From the NCBI GenBank assembly GCA_019636475.1, contig JAHBXN010000008.1, positions 120,378-184,377 on the forward strand: a DNA stretch of 64,000 nt. The letters are read 5' to 3'. Shown here in pieces: positions 44,295 to 52,327 of the stretch (the first letter of the stretch is position 1; every line of letters starts with the position of its first letter). The position numbers and the translations under genes were made by a program. This DNA is from Phycisphaerae bacterium. Lineage in GTDB: Bacteria > Planctomycetota > Phycisphaerae > UBA1845 > UTPLA1. Under the pieces are notes generated by a model, which saw only the letters and a list, made by a program, of their open reading frames with translations, had not been told where the DNA came from and did not search any database.

Positions 44295-45521
44295 ATGCGC
44301 GTCGCTTGTGCACAGCTCGAAGCCGTCGGCATGGACGCGGCATCCGGTGTATGGCCGCGTGTCGAGTCCATGGCTGAGCGCGCGAAAGCCGCGAACGCCG
44401 ATCTGCTTGTGTATCCCGAAGTCGTCTATCCTTCATACTGGCTGGAATCCGCTGATCGATATCGTCATGCCGATATTGAGCGAACCCCCGCGGTAATCGC
44501 GCGGTTTTCGAGACAAGCCGCTGCCCATCGAATCTGGATCGTTGCGGGGATCGTCGAGGAGGACGGGGAGCGCCTCTTTAACACCGCAGCCGTCTTCGAT
44601 CGGACCGGGCGACTTGTTCAGTTGGTTCGAAAACAATTCATGTGGGATTGTGATCGCAGATGGTTCTCGGCGGGTGAAGAATCGGTCGTGATAAACACCG
44701 AACTCGGACGAATGGGCGTACAGATCTGCGCCGACCTGCGAATGCCGGAAATCACTGCAACGCTGGCTGCACGGGGCGCAGAATTCGTGGTCCAGCCGAC
44801 GGCATGGGTCAACGCGAGCGCGAACGAAGGCTCTTACGCTAATATTCAGCCGGATTTCCTGCTCGCTGCTCGAGCGATTGAATTCGGCTTGCCGTTCATC
44901 AGTTGCAGCAAGAGCGGGCATGAAGCGTCGGGCATGTCTTACGTAGGTCAAAGCCGTATCGTCGACGCCGACGGCATGACTAAATCCACGGCGGGCATTC
45001 ATCGGGACGAACTTGTGGTTGCGGAATTGCAGCCGAAGTCACCGCGACCACAGGCGATTTCCCAGCAGTTACGATCTCGCCTTCTGGATCGTCAGTCGCC
45101 ATTCGGCAATGTGCCGACGGATCGCGTGGCGGAGATCGAATGCCGGCGTGGAACAAGCGAGGTGGTCGCTTCGCTGGCAATGCAGCATGCGCGTGTCGTC
45201 GTGATGCCCTGCGGCGCACTGCAATGTTTCGCTGCAGCGCGCTGCGCCGCATTGGACGGCGCTCAGGTTATCGTCGCGGACCGCGGAAAATGCGATGAGC
45301 GAATCGCTCGGGCGCGCGCGGCGGAGAACCGAGTCTTTGTGATCGCGGGAGATGATCGAGCAATCGATTTGGTTGTGGAGCCGTCGGGAGGCGTGCTAAG
45401 GCGTGCGGCTGACGAGAATCGGAAAATTCGTCTCGCGTTGGGTGAAGCCGATCGGAAGGCATTCACGCCGACCACCGACATCTGGAGTCAGCGTCGGGTC
45501 GGCAGCTACCAACTCCCCTGA
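44295..45521 (+). CDS. Carbon-nitrogen hydrolase with a second degenerate nitrilase half
   Basis: A 408-residue nitrilase-superfamily protein. The first domain has the complete triad: E42 (VYPEVVYPS), K113 (LVRKQFMWD) and C145 (GVQICADLRMPE), so it should hydrolyse or condense an amide or nitrile. After about residue 270 a second, shorter segment (ARVVVMPCGALQCF, ARARAAENRVFVIAG, VVEPSGGVL) echoes the later half of the same fold without a triad, suggesting a decayed or structural duplication. ATG 44295 is supported by GGGTGAG about eight bases upstream; GTG 44283 is also open. Substrate unknown. It is divergent from the J-protein gene. Confidence 0.85.
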   Translation: MRVACAQLEAVGMDAASGVWPRVESMAERAKAANADLLVYPEVVYPSYWLESADRYRHADIERTPAVIARFSRQAAAHRIWIVAGIVEEDGERLFNTAAVFDRTGRLVQLVRKQFMWDCDRRWFSAGEESVVINTELGRMGVQICADLRMPEITATLAARGAEFVVQPTAWVNASANEGSYANIQPDFLLAARAIEFGLPFISCSKSGHEASGMSYVGQSRIVDADGMTKSTAGIHRDELVVAELQPKSPRPQAISQQLRSRLLDRQSPFGNVPTDRVAEIECRRGTSEVVASLAMQHARVVVMPCGALQCFAAARCAALDGAQVIVADRGKCDERIARARAAENRVFVIAGDDRAIDLVVEPSGGVLRRAADENRKIRLALGEADRKAFTPTTDIWSQRRVGSYQLP

Positions 45522-45579
45522 TCCCATCTGGTCGAGCCGTGGCTCTCGGTCGCCCCGTTCTTTGAAGCACGTAATTTCG

Positions 45580-45608
45580 TTGACTGGGCAAACTCTCTTA
45601 GTTATTAT
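45580..45608 (+). promoter_or_regulatory. Predicted promoter of 961-residue secreted protein gene
   Basis: TTGACT (45580-45585), 17 bases, TATTAT (45603-45608): five-of-six matches in both boxes. It lies about 120 bases before the start codon at 45728 and after the nitrilase gene. Confidence 0.6.
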
Positions 45609-45727
45609 CGGTCCTAGGGCGATGCAGCCGATCGAATTGCGGGCGGGAATGCCGCACGAATTGGATGTTCGCTTCTCACCGTACTGTTGAACTCACCGTT
45701 TCGAACTCGGGGGCCCGGAGGGGAGAA

Positions 45728-48613
45728 ATGACTCGGTTTGCCCTTGGGTTGATCGCCAGCGCTCTCGCGGCCGCCTATGTGATCTCTGTCCACGCAACGC
45801 CAACGGCGGCTGCTTGTCCATGTCCTGGCGACATAAATGGCAGCGGGGCGGTCAATTTGCAGGACATACCGGGCTTTGCCGCTGCGCTCATCAGCGCCGG
45901 CGGCGGTTGTGATCCTTCGGGCTGCGCCGACTTGAACGGAGACGGCGCTTGCGACGGTAAGGATGTGCATCCGTTTGTCGATGCGCTGATCGGATTCGGC
46001 GGGCCGATTCTGGTCCCGGCCGGTCGGGACTGCTGGCGGATCCCGACATGCTTGGACGGTCGCACGCTCTTTGATCTCTGTGCGCATCCGGTACCGGCGG
46101 ATTTCTTTGGCCACGGATCGGATCCGTTCGACGGGCGACTTACTTTCGGCGGGGATGGCGATTTCCAAATGGAATGGCGACGTGCCGCATCGATGTCATT
46201 CTGTGGTGTGCCGTCCAACGATTCAACACCTCTTGAAATAACCGCATTGCGCTTGACATCCTGCGAGCCTGCGACGGTGACGTACAACGGCGGTCAGTCG
46301 CCTCAGCTCTGGAACGTCGAGATCGATCTGCCGCAGGAACGTATCGTCAATGTCAGTGCCGGGGGTCTGCCGATTCCGGACTGCGGCGGCGCGCAGGCCG
46401 TATCGGAATCGAGCGTGTCGCCTCCGAATTGCGGGCAGGTCTACACACTGCGTGTCGCGGTGCAGATTTCCCATCCGCGGGTCGGCGATCTTACTGTTCG
46501 ATTGCGACACGTGGAAAGCAATCGAACGGTCACGCTGATGGAGCGCATCGGAGCGGGTGCGTCCCCCCCAAACTGCGGGGCCTGCACGCCGGCCGGAAAC
46601 ACGACTTCCAACTTGAATGTCATATTCGCGGATTCAGCCTCCGCGACGATCCAGTCGCAGACGACATCGGTGAACACGGGGCAGTCCTACCGCCCAAAGG
46701 AAGCGCTGGAGGTCGGCGCATTCCGCGGCGGGCAGACCTGCGGCACATGGCAGTTGATCGTGACGGATTGCGCCAGTGGTCTATCCGGATCGATCGGCAA
46801 CTGGACACTGAACTTCGCCCCTCCGCCCGAGCCGCCGATCGGCATGCTCCATGCGTCGAAGATCTCGGACAACGGCGGCGAGTTTACGTCGTCATTTCGT
46901 ATTCCGGCACGGTACACCTTCGTCAGATCGGATAATCCGGCCATTTTTCGAGTGTTCGAGCCGGCCGTCGCTGGTGTCGTGCCGGCGGAACTCAGCCCGG
47001 GCGGGTCAATGCCGTGGGTTCATGCAGTGCCCCTTCCAGGCCTCGAGATCGGCTACTGCGACCCGGGCGACGGGCACGTACGAAATTTCTATCCGGCAAT
47101 GCGCGACAGCGTCGATCCCGCGCCGTGCGCGATCCAGGTCCCGATGGTTCACGCGGGAGCGGGTTGTCTGATCGTCGCCGAGGTCAGTCCCGCATCGTGC
47201 CCCGGGGCATGCTGCATCGGCAATGGAGAACTATGTCTGATCACGGAGCGGACGGTTTGCGAGAGCCAGGGCGGGGTTTTCCGTGGCGATCACACGACGT
47301 GTGACGATCTGGACAGCGACGGTATTCCGGACGCGTTTGAAGATGCCGCATTTGTGTCACCCGCATGCTGTCGCCCCGCGCTGTCAGGGTGTTTTACTCG
47401 CACCAGTCCGGTGGAGTGGAATACCGATTTTAATCCGCTCGATCCCGCGCCGGATTTGAATTGTGACGGCTGCGAGGTTTATGTCATGGGAACGAGCGCG
47501 TGTAGCGCCGATGATCCGGTGCTCGGGTCGCCAACATGTCCGGATTGCAATGGCAACGGAGTCTGTGATCCATGCGACGTGTATGCGCCTTGCGCGACAA
47601 GCCTGGATTGCAACGGCAATGGCATCCCCGATGAGTGCGATCTGAATCCGCTGGATCCGGACGGCAACGGGCTGGTCAGCCAGGACTGCAACGAGAATGG
47701 CGTGCCCGACGAATGCGATTTTGATACGGACGGCGACCTGGTGCCCGACGATTGTGACAATTGCGATCTGATTTTCAATCCCGGCCAGGAAGATATGGAT
47801 GGCGATGAGATCGGCGATGCCTGCGACGAAGACGCGGACGGCGACGGGTTTGAAGGTCCGTTCGGCAATGGTCTGGACTGCGACGATTTCGACCCCTCGA
47901 TCAATCCGGGAGTGGTCGAGTCGACGGCGGAGGGCAACTGTTCGGACGGCATCGACAATGATTGTGACAGCGTGGCGGACGGTGACGATCCCGATTGTGT
48001 CGGCGTCGCCACCATGATTCGCATCAACGAAATACGCATCGACGAATCGGGATCGGCCGATCCGAACGAGTACTTCGAGCTTTGCGGTCCCAGCGGGGCA
48101 TCGTTGGCCGGATACACCTATCTGGTAATCGGCGATTCGACAAATGGAAACAGCGGCATCATCGAACTGGTTGTCAATCTGGATGCACTTTCGATTCCGG
48201 CGGACGGTTACCTGCTGGTCGCGAAATCCACGATGTCGCTCGTGCCCTTGGCGGGAGTGGATCTGGTCTTCCCACTGAATTTCGAGAATGGTGATAATGT
48301 CACCCACATGCTTGTGCGAGGGTTCTCGGGTGTTCTCAATCAGGACCTCGATTTGGACAACGATTGCGTGCTGGAGACGACCCCCTGGATCGAAATCGTG
48401 GATCGGGTCGCGCTGATTGAAGAGATGAACCCGCCCTCCGGAACGGAATGTCACTACGGAACGAGCCCGGTGGATACGATCGGTCCGGACGGTTTCGGTC
48501 CTCCGAGCCATGTCTATCGCTGTCCGAGCGGGACAGGCACATGGGTCATAGGCGATTTTGATATCGGATTGGGATTCGATACGCCGGGTGCCGCAAACAC
48601 GACATGCCCCTGA
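45728..48613 (+). CDS. Large secreted protein: dockerin-like, P domain, TSP3-like and lamin-tail domains
   Basis: A 961-residue exported protein. After a signal peptide comes a dockerin-like pair of EF-hand loops (GDINGSGAVNLQDIPGF and DLNGDGACDGKDVHPF). A proprotein-convertase P domain lies at about 195-362 (RVAVQISHPRVGDLTVRLRH, SIGNWTLNF). Cys-rich segments lead into DCNGNGIPDECD and DCNENGVPDECD repeats and a thrombospondin-3-like Asp-rich stretch. An adjoining MopE-like block (NCSDGIDNDCDSVADGDDPD) precedes a lamin-tail domain (about 760-930, starting IRINEIRIDESGSADPNEYF). It is probably a Ca-dependent surface or extracellular protein. GGGGAGAA before ATG 45728 fixes the start. A long antisense frame is a GC artefact. 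Confidence 0.85.
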   Translation: MTRFALGLIASALAAAYVISVHATPTAAACPCPGDINGSGAVNLQDIPGFAAALISAGGGCDPSGCADLNGDGACDGKDVHPFVDALIGFGGPILVPAGRDCWRIPTCLDGRTLFDLCAHPVPADFFGHGSDPFDGRLTFGGDGDFQMEWRRAASMSFCGVPSNDSTPLEITALRLTSCEPATVTYNGGQSPQLWNVEIDLPQERIVNVSAGGLPIPDCGGAQAVSESSVSPPNCGQVYTLRVAVQISHPRVGDLTVRLRHVESNRTVTLMERIGAGASPPNCGACTPAGNTTSNLNVIFADSASATIQSQTTSVNTGQSYRPKEALEVGAFRGGQTCGTWQLIVTDCASGLSGSIGNWTLNFAPPPEPPIGMLHASKISDNGGEFTSSFRIPARYTFVRSDNPAIFRVFEPAVAGVVPAELSPGGSMPWVHAVPLPGLEIGYCDPGDGHVRNFYPAMRDSVDPAPCAIQVPMVHAGAGCLIVAEVSPASCPGACCIGNGELCLITERTVCESQGGVFRGDHTTCDDLDSDGIPDAFEDAAFVSPACCRPALSGCFTRTSPVEWNTDFNPLDPAPDLNCDGCEVYVMGTSACSADDPVLGSPTCPDCNGNGVCDPCDVYAPCATSLDCNGNGIPDECDLNPLDPDGNGLVSQDCNENGVPDECDFDTDGDLVPDDCDNCDLIFNPGQEDMDGDEIGDACDEDADGDGFEGPFGNGLDCDDFDPSINPGVVESTAEGNCSDGIDNDCDSVADGDDPDCVGVATMIRINEIRIDESGSADPNEYFELCGPSGASLAGYTYLVIGDSTNGNSGIIELVVNLDALSIPADGYLLVAKSTMSLVPLAGVDLVFPLNFENGDNVTHMLVRGFSGVLNQDLDLDNDCVLETTPWIEIVDRVALIEEMNPPSGTECHYGTSPVDTIGPDGFGPPSHVYRCPSGTGTWVIGDFDIGLGFDTPGAANTTCP

Positions 48614-48669
48614 CGGGGCCGCGGATATCCCGGCAGAGCATGGCTTGGGGGGCAATATGATGGTTGCGA

Positions 48670-50736
48670 CTATGGCGTGATGAGCAGATCGACCATGCCC
48701 TGCACGTCGCCGCCGTCGAGTTGTTGATCGTTGTTGAAATCTATCGCGCAGAGCAGCCGGGGATCGACCGAGCCTTCGAGCAGCGCGTCGACAAACGCTG
48801 CGATGTCATCGGTGTTAACGGCGAGATCGCCGTTTGCGTCACCGGGTTTCACCAGCGAGAAGATGCCGTCGCCGTCAGGGTCGAGCGCGAAGAGATCCTG
48901 ATCGGGTAGCGAGCAGGGCGGCATGCCGTCATCCGTTTCATAGGTCGGTGGGAAGCTGGCCATAAGTACGGGCATCGGCGGCGCGCCATTATTATCCCAT
49001 GCTTCCCAGAGTATTTCACCGCGTGTTCCGGGGGTGCCGGCGTTGGGATTCCGGTCGCGGAGAAACTCGATGTACTCGCGAGAGGCGGACTCGTAAAAGA
49101 GCCGGACCCGGACACCCGATGCGTTCGGAGGAATCGGGAAGAAAGTGTCGTCCCAATGCTGACCATCGGCGTAGGCCGCTCCAATCGGCGCAGCGTTGAT
49201 ACCAACGAACGCGGCATTTGAGAAACCACGGGGCGGAATGCGGTTGTCCTTGTAAACCTGGTTCGACAAGGCGACATGAAAGCTGGGACCCGCCGGGAGG
49301 TTTACGATCGGTGCGAGGTTCGAATTGGGGCCGATCTTGGCTTCGTAAACCTTGGTGGAAGCCGAGTCGAGCGTATGGGTGACCTCGTCGAACTGACCAA
49401 AAACTGCGATCGGATCGATGACCTGGTTGCAAAGATCGTAGAACTCGACATTCAACCACATGCGTCGGCCCTCGGGAAATCCCGTGGGAAGCTTGTGGCC
49501 TGTCTGGTTGATGACCCGAACTCGAAGCTGGGGTGGATCGGGCTGCGGACTGTTCACGACCGTGACATCCAGGTCAGCGGCACATTTCAGCATCTTCCGG
49601 CTTCGCAGGACCCCCTCTGCCATCGCTTCAACGGTATCAAAGCTGAGTTCGGAATCGCCTTCGGGGCCGTGCATCCTCGCGATCGCTTCCATAACCCAGG
49701 TGCTCGCGCCGTTCAGGAAGTGTCGGCCGATGTCGTTCCGCTGGATTGCGACGAAGTTGCACATGTTGCCGGTTGACTTCGGCATGTGACAGTCCATGCA
49801 GTTCTGAATGACTGTCGGGCCGTTGTCGCCTCCGAATCGGCCGAGCATGTTGACGCCGCCCGCGGCGAACTGGCTGTTTCGCCATTCGCTGTAGGTCCGC
49901 TGCTGCGGCATCATGCGGTACTTGTTGCCCGACGGCTCAGTCACGCCAGTGCCCGCAAATGAGAATTCATCATTCACCGAGTTATAGATGAAGTGGGGGG
50001 TGCTGACGTCATGGCACGACGCGCAGAGATCGGACCGCCGGTGGATGGCCGATTCGTATGCGGGCTGACCCAGAAAGGTATTGTGAAACCAGTTACAGTT
50101 CGTGGACGGCGGCATGTTCTGCCCGGGCGGTAGACTGCCGACCGGGAACGGACCGCGGATGCGATTCAGAGGATCGATCACGAATCCGCCGTTTCCGTTA
50201 TGGCCAGGCTGGCCATTGAGATTGATTGATTGAATGGGCGCGTCGGATCCAAGGTCGGCCAGGATTGTCGAATCAATGCTGGGGGCGCCCGGGCTTCCGA
50301 ATGGGTCGACCGAACGATGACAGATGGAACACGAGACACTGCTGCGGTCGGCAAAATCGAGGGCCGAGCCATCGGTGGGATCCGCACGACCTTCGAGCCA
50401 TCCTTGCGGTGCGTGGCAACGTAGACAGGTGTCGCCGATTCCCGGGGCGTCATTTTCGGCAATGTCGAGCGCTGCGTAGAACATCGGATCACGAGCGGCA
50501 TGTGCCATGAGGCTGCCTTGCCAGTCATAGTAATTGTCAGGGACACCACCATGGCACGCGCCGCATTCTTCTGGGGGAGAAATAAAATCGAGAAGGGTAT
50601 TGGGTTGCGTGCCGCGAATATAGAAATTGGCTGGATTGGTCGGAAGCGGGATGGGCTCGTTGCCGGGGCCTGCAAGGGCGATGCGCGCGACCGAACATAA
50701 CACCAAGGCGCAAACCGCGCTTCGGGTAGCGGACAT
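48670..50736 (-). CDS. Secreted pentahaem cytochrome c ending in a dockerin-like domain
   Basis: A 688-residue exported protein. After the signal peptide (to about LAG23), five CxxCH sites are seen: CGACH 58-62, CLRCH 104-108, CSICH 136-140, CASCH 238-242 and CMDCH 313-317. Extra His residues suitable as distal ligands are spread among them. A beta-rich domain follows (RVRVINQTGHKLPTGFPEG onward), as in several multihaem cytochromes of the cytochrome c554/NrfA-like world. The last 60 residues are a dockerin-like two-loop module (GDANGDLAVNTDDIAAF and DFNNDQQLDGGDVQGM). GGAGGGGAGG just before ATG 50736 is the strongest ribosome site in the window. Redox partner unknown; the fusion is unusual. 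Confidence 0.88.
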   Translation of the reverse strand: MSATRSAVCALVLCSVARIALAGPGNEPIPLPTNPANFYIRGTQPNTLLDFISPPEECGACHGGVPDNYYDWQGSLMAHAARDPMFYAALDIAENDAPGIGDTCLRCHAPQGWLEGRADPTDGSALDFADRSSVSCSICHRSVDPFGSPGAPSIDSTILADLGSDAPIQSINLNGQPGHNGNGGFVIDPLNRIRGPFPVGSLPPGQNMPPSTNCNWFHNTFLGQPAYESAIHRRSDLCASCHDVSTPHFIYNSVNDEFSFAGTGVTEPSGNKYRMMPQQRTYSEWRNSQFAAGGVNMLGRFGGDNGPTVIQNCMDCHMPKSTGNMCNFVAIQRNDIGRHFLNGASTWVMEAIARMHGPEGDSELSFDTVEAMAEGVLRSRKMLKCAADLDVTVVNSPQPDPPQLRVRVINQTGHKLPTGFPEGRRMWLNVEFYDLCNQVIDPIAVFGQFDEVTHTLDSASTKVYEAKIGPNSNLAPIVNLPAGPSFHVALSNQVYKDNRIPPRGFSNAAFVGINAAPIGAAYADGQHWDDTFFPIPPNASGVRVRLFYESASREYIEFLRDRNPNAGTPGTRGEILWEAWDNNGAPPMPVLMASFPPTYETDDGMPPCSLPDQDLFALDPDGDGIFSLVKPGDANGDLAVNTDDIAAFVDALLEGSVDPRLLCAIDFNNDQQLDGGDVQGMVDLLITP

Positions 50737-51369
50737 ACTTCCTCCCCTCCTACGCATTTCCAAGCTGTCTCGGAAATTTGGCGCCGCTTCGCGGTGCATT
50801 CGCGGCAACGCCACCATTGGCTTCAATGATACCGGACCCGCTGTATCAATTCAACGAGTTCCAAGTCGCGCCATAAGGCGATTCGGCGTTCTCGGGCGTG
50901 TTCTTTGATGATTTAATCAGAACTTAGCGATTGCGCCGGCGAGTCGATTACCCGGCCGTCGGTGGGGCCCGCAGAACGTCGCCCGCGGCGTTACGGGTGA
51001 AATTGGTTTTCGAGCGACGTCGGCGCATTGTGCTGCGGTCGCATCGGGCAAATCCGCGACCTTCAGTGTGGCGGAATTCGGAGTGAGTAGCGCCAAGTAT
51101 TCGCTTCAGCTTGTTTCTAAAGAACACGGAAAATGTCGCTCGTCGCTTCAATCCGACTTGTTGCCTTTGAATGCGGCCTCGGTAGAATCCGTTCCGCGGC
51201 AGGCGATGGCGATTCGTTCGTGACGTGACATCGCGAATTGATGCGGACGCCACGTGGATTGAATCAGGAATTGTTTAAGATCAGGCGGTGAGCTCCGCGA
51301 GACTGAACTGGTCACGTTCTGAGTTCAGATCGGGAAGAACCGCGACAGGTCGTACGGCGGACTCGAATT
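50737..51369. other. Long non-coding divergent region
   Basis: About 630 bases between the pentahaem cytochrome gene and a small plus-strand gene. Reading frames present (for example 50948-51253, minus) are Arg-rich, lack ribosome sites and look spurious. I saw no tRNA-like fold, terminator or strong promoter. The region may be regulatory or hold an unrecognised small RNA. Confidence 0.5.
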
Positions 51370-51720
51370 ATGGCGGCAAAATCCAGAAAAACGAAGAAGC
51401 CCGGAAAAAAGACCGCGGAAGATGCTGTGCCGGATGAAATTCTTGAAGAAGGTGACGAAGTCGAGACGGCTGCGGAAGAGCCTGAAATTGTTGATGCGCC
51501 CGAGGAAGAGGGCGAAGACGCGGCTTCGAAGCGAGGTCGCGCGGTGAAAGAGCCGCCGCCGCCGAAGTACTGGCGTGTCGAAGGCATGTCACCCGAAGGC
51601 GTTCGAGTCATTCTTGGTCGTTTTGTCACGCGCGAGGAGGCCGAGCCGGAACTGGTTCGAATCAAGGAAGACGGCTTCTACGACAAGGTTCGGCTCGTTG
51701 ATTCGACCCCTGGTAAGTAG
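51370..51720 (+). CDS. Small protein with Lys-rich start and acidic linker, unknown function
   Basis: A 116-residue protein. The first 15 residues are highly basic (AAKSRKTKKPGKKT), the next 35 very acidic, and the last 55 form a probable small folded domain (KYWRVEGMSPEGVRVILGRF onward, ending KVRLVDSTPGK). No signal peptide or cysteine. The charge pattern suggests binding to nucleic acid or a basic partner, but I cannot name a family. Codon use agrees with neighbouring genes; the ribosome site is weak (GGCGGA), so the start is tentative. It stands alone between two long non-coding regions. Confidence 0.65.
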   Translation: MAAKSRKTKKPGKKTAEDAVPDEILEEGDEVETAAEEPEIVDAPEEEGEDAASKRGRAVKEPPPPKYWRVEGMSPEGVRVILGRFVTREEAEPELVRIKEDGFYDKVRLVDSTPGK

Positions 51721-52029
51721 CTTCACACTCCCCAGTCGTAACCGGCGAATCGGCGACGAGACCTTCCTTGGGATTGTCGATTTGCCTCCACGCCGAACCT
51801 CCCGCACCCGATTTGTCGGCGATCGAGTCGATCAATTCATGCCCTCGCCGCGTTGAATGCGGGTTTTTCCTCGACTGGAAATTTTGCCGCACCCCAGGCC
51901 CGATCTGGCCGTTTTCTGCGATTTTCGCTGATGTGGGATTACCCGAACGATCCCCCGTTCAGGTTACTCGCGCCGAAATTGCGGGTCGCCGATTGCGTTT
52001 TTTGCCTCAGTGGACGGTACGGGTTCGAT

Positions 52030-52047
52030 AATTGACGGATGTCAATT
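52030..52047. promoter_or_regulatory. Perfect inverted repeat, possible operator
   Basis: AATTGAC and GTCAATT are perfect arms of seven bases around GGAT. The repeat lies just upstream of the predicted -35 box at 52060, a position suited to an activator or repressor. No known regulator consensus is claimed. Confidence 0.5.
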
Positions 52048-52059
52048 TCCAGCAAATGC

Positions 52060-52089
52060 TTGATTCAAGTTTCGGTTATCGGTAATAAT
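52060..52089 (+). promoter_or_regulatory. Predicted promoter of giant secreted protein gene
   Basis: TTGATT (52060-52065), 18 bases, AATAAT (52084-52089). The -35 box and spacer length are the same as in the promoter predicted at 3995 for the PEP-CTERM gene. The leader would be about 230 bases. Confidence 0.4.
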
Positions 52090-52129
52090 GTGGGTGAGGG
52101 GTAGGTAGGAAAATGAAGGACCTTCCGCA

Positions 52130-52202
52130 ACCTCGTACCCGCGAGGTCCCGAGTTCGTGCAGGATCGTGATAGGAAACCTCTGAATTCTGAGATTCGGTT
52201 TC
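52130..52202 (+). other. Structured leader with two hairpins
   Basis: ACCTCG (52130-52135) pairs with CGAGGT (52142-52147) around a six-base loop. GAAACC (52174-52179) pairs with GGTTTC (52197-52202), with CTC and GAG able to pair inside. No terminator T tract follows. It could be an RNA-level control element, but matches no riboswitch I know. Confidence 0.4.
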
Positions 52203-52327
52203 TCCATTCGCGAGCCTGTTCAACCGATTCAAACGGGACTTGGATCGTTGTAAATCCTTCAAGCTGAGGCCGATCGACACGGCTCGTCGACGGTCTTGCC
52301 GTTTACACTTTTTTCTGGAGAGTGGGA

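Larger units (their letters stand above)
51721..52327. other. Long regulatory region upstream of the giant secreted protein gene
   Basis: About 600 bases with no supported gene. It contains a perfect inverted repeat (52030-52047), a predicted promoter (52060-52089) and a structured leader with at least two hairpins (52130-52202). The first 300 bases show nothing specific. The arrangement suggests regulated expression of the 1887-residue protein. Confidence 0.55.

Noticed and set aside
47520..47720. Short DNA repeats considered as a CRISPR or satellite array
   Set aside because: They are in-frame codons for DCNxNGxPDEC protein repeats with no regular spacers.
47384..48655. 423-codon minus-strand frame opposite the 961-residue secreted protein gene
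   Set aside because: The Val/Ile/Ala-rich periodic sequence arises as the complement of Asp/Asn-rich repeats; the sense strand has a signal peptide and clear domains.
50948..51253. 101-codon minus-strand frame in the long gap before 51370
   Set aside because: Arg-rich random-looking translation, no ribosome site, no family resemblance.
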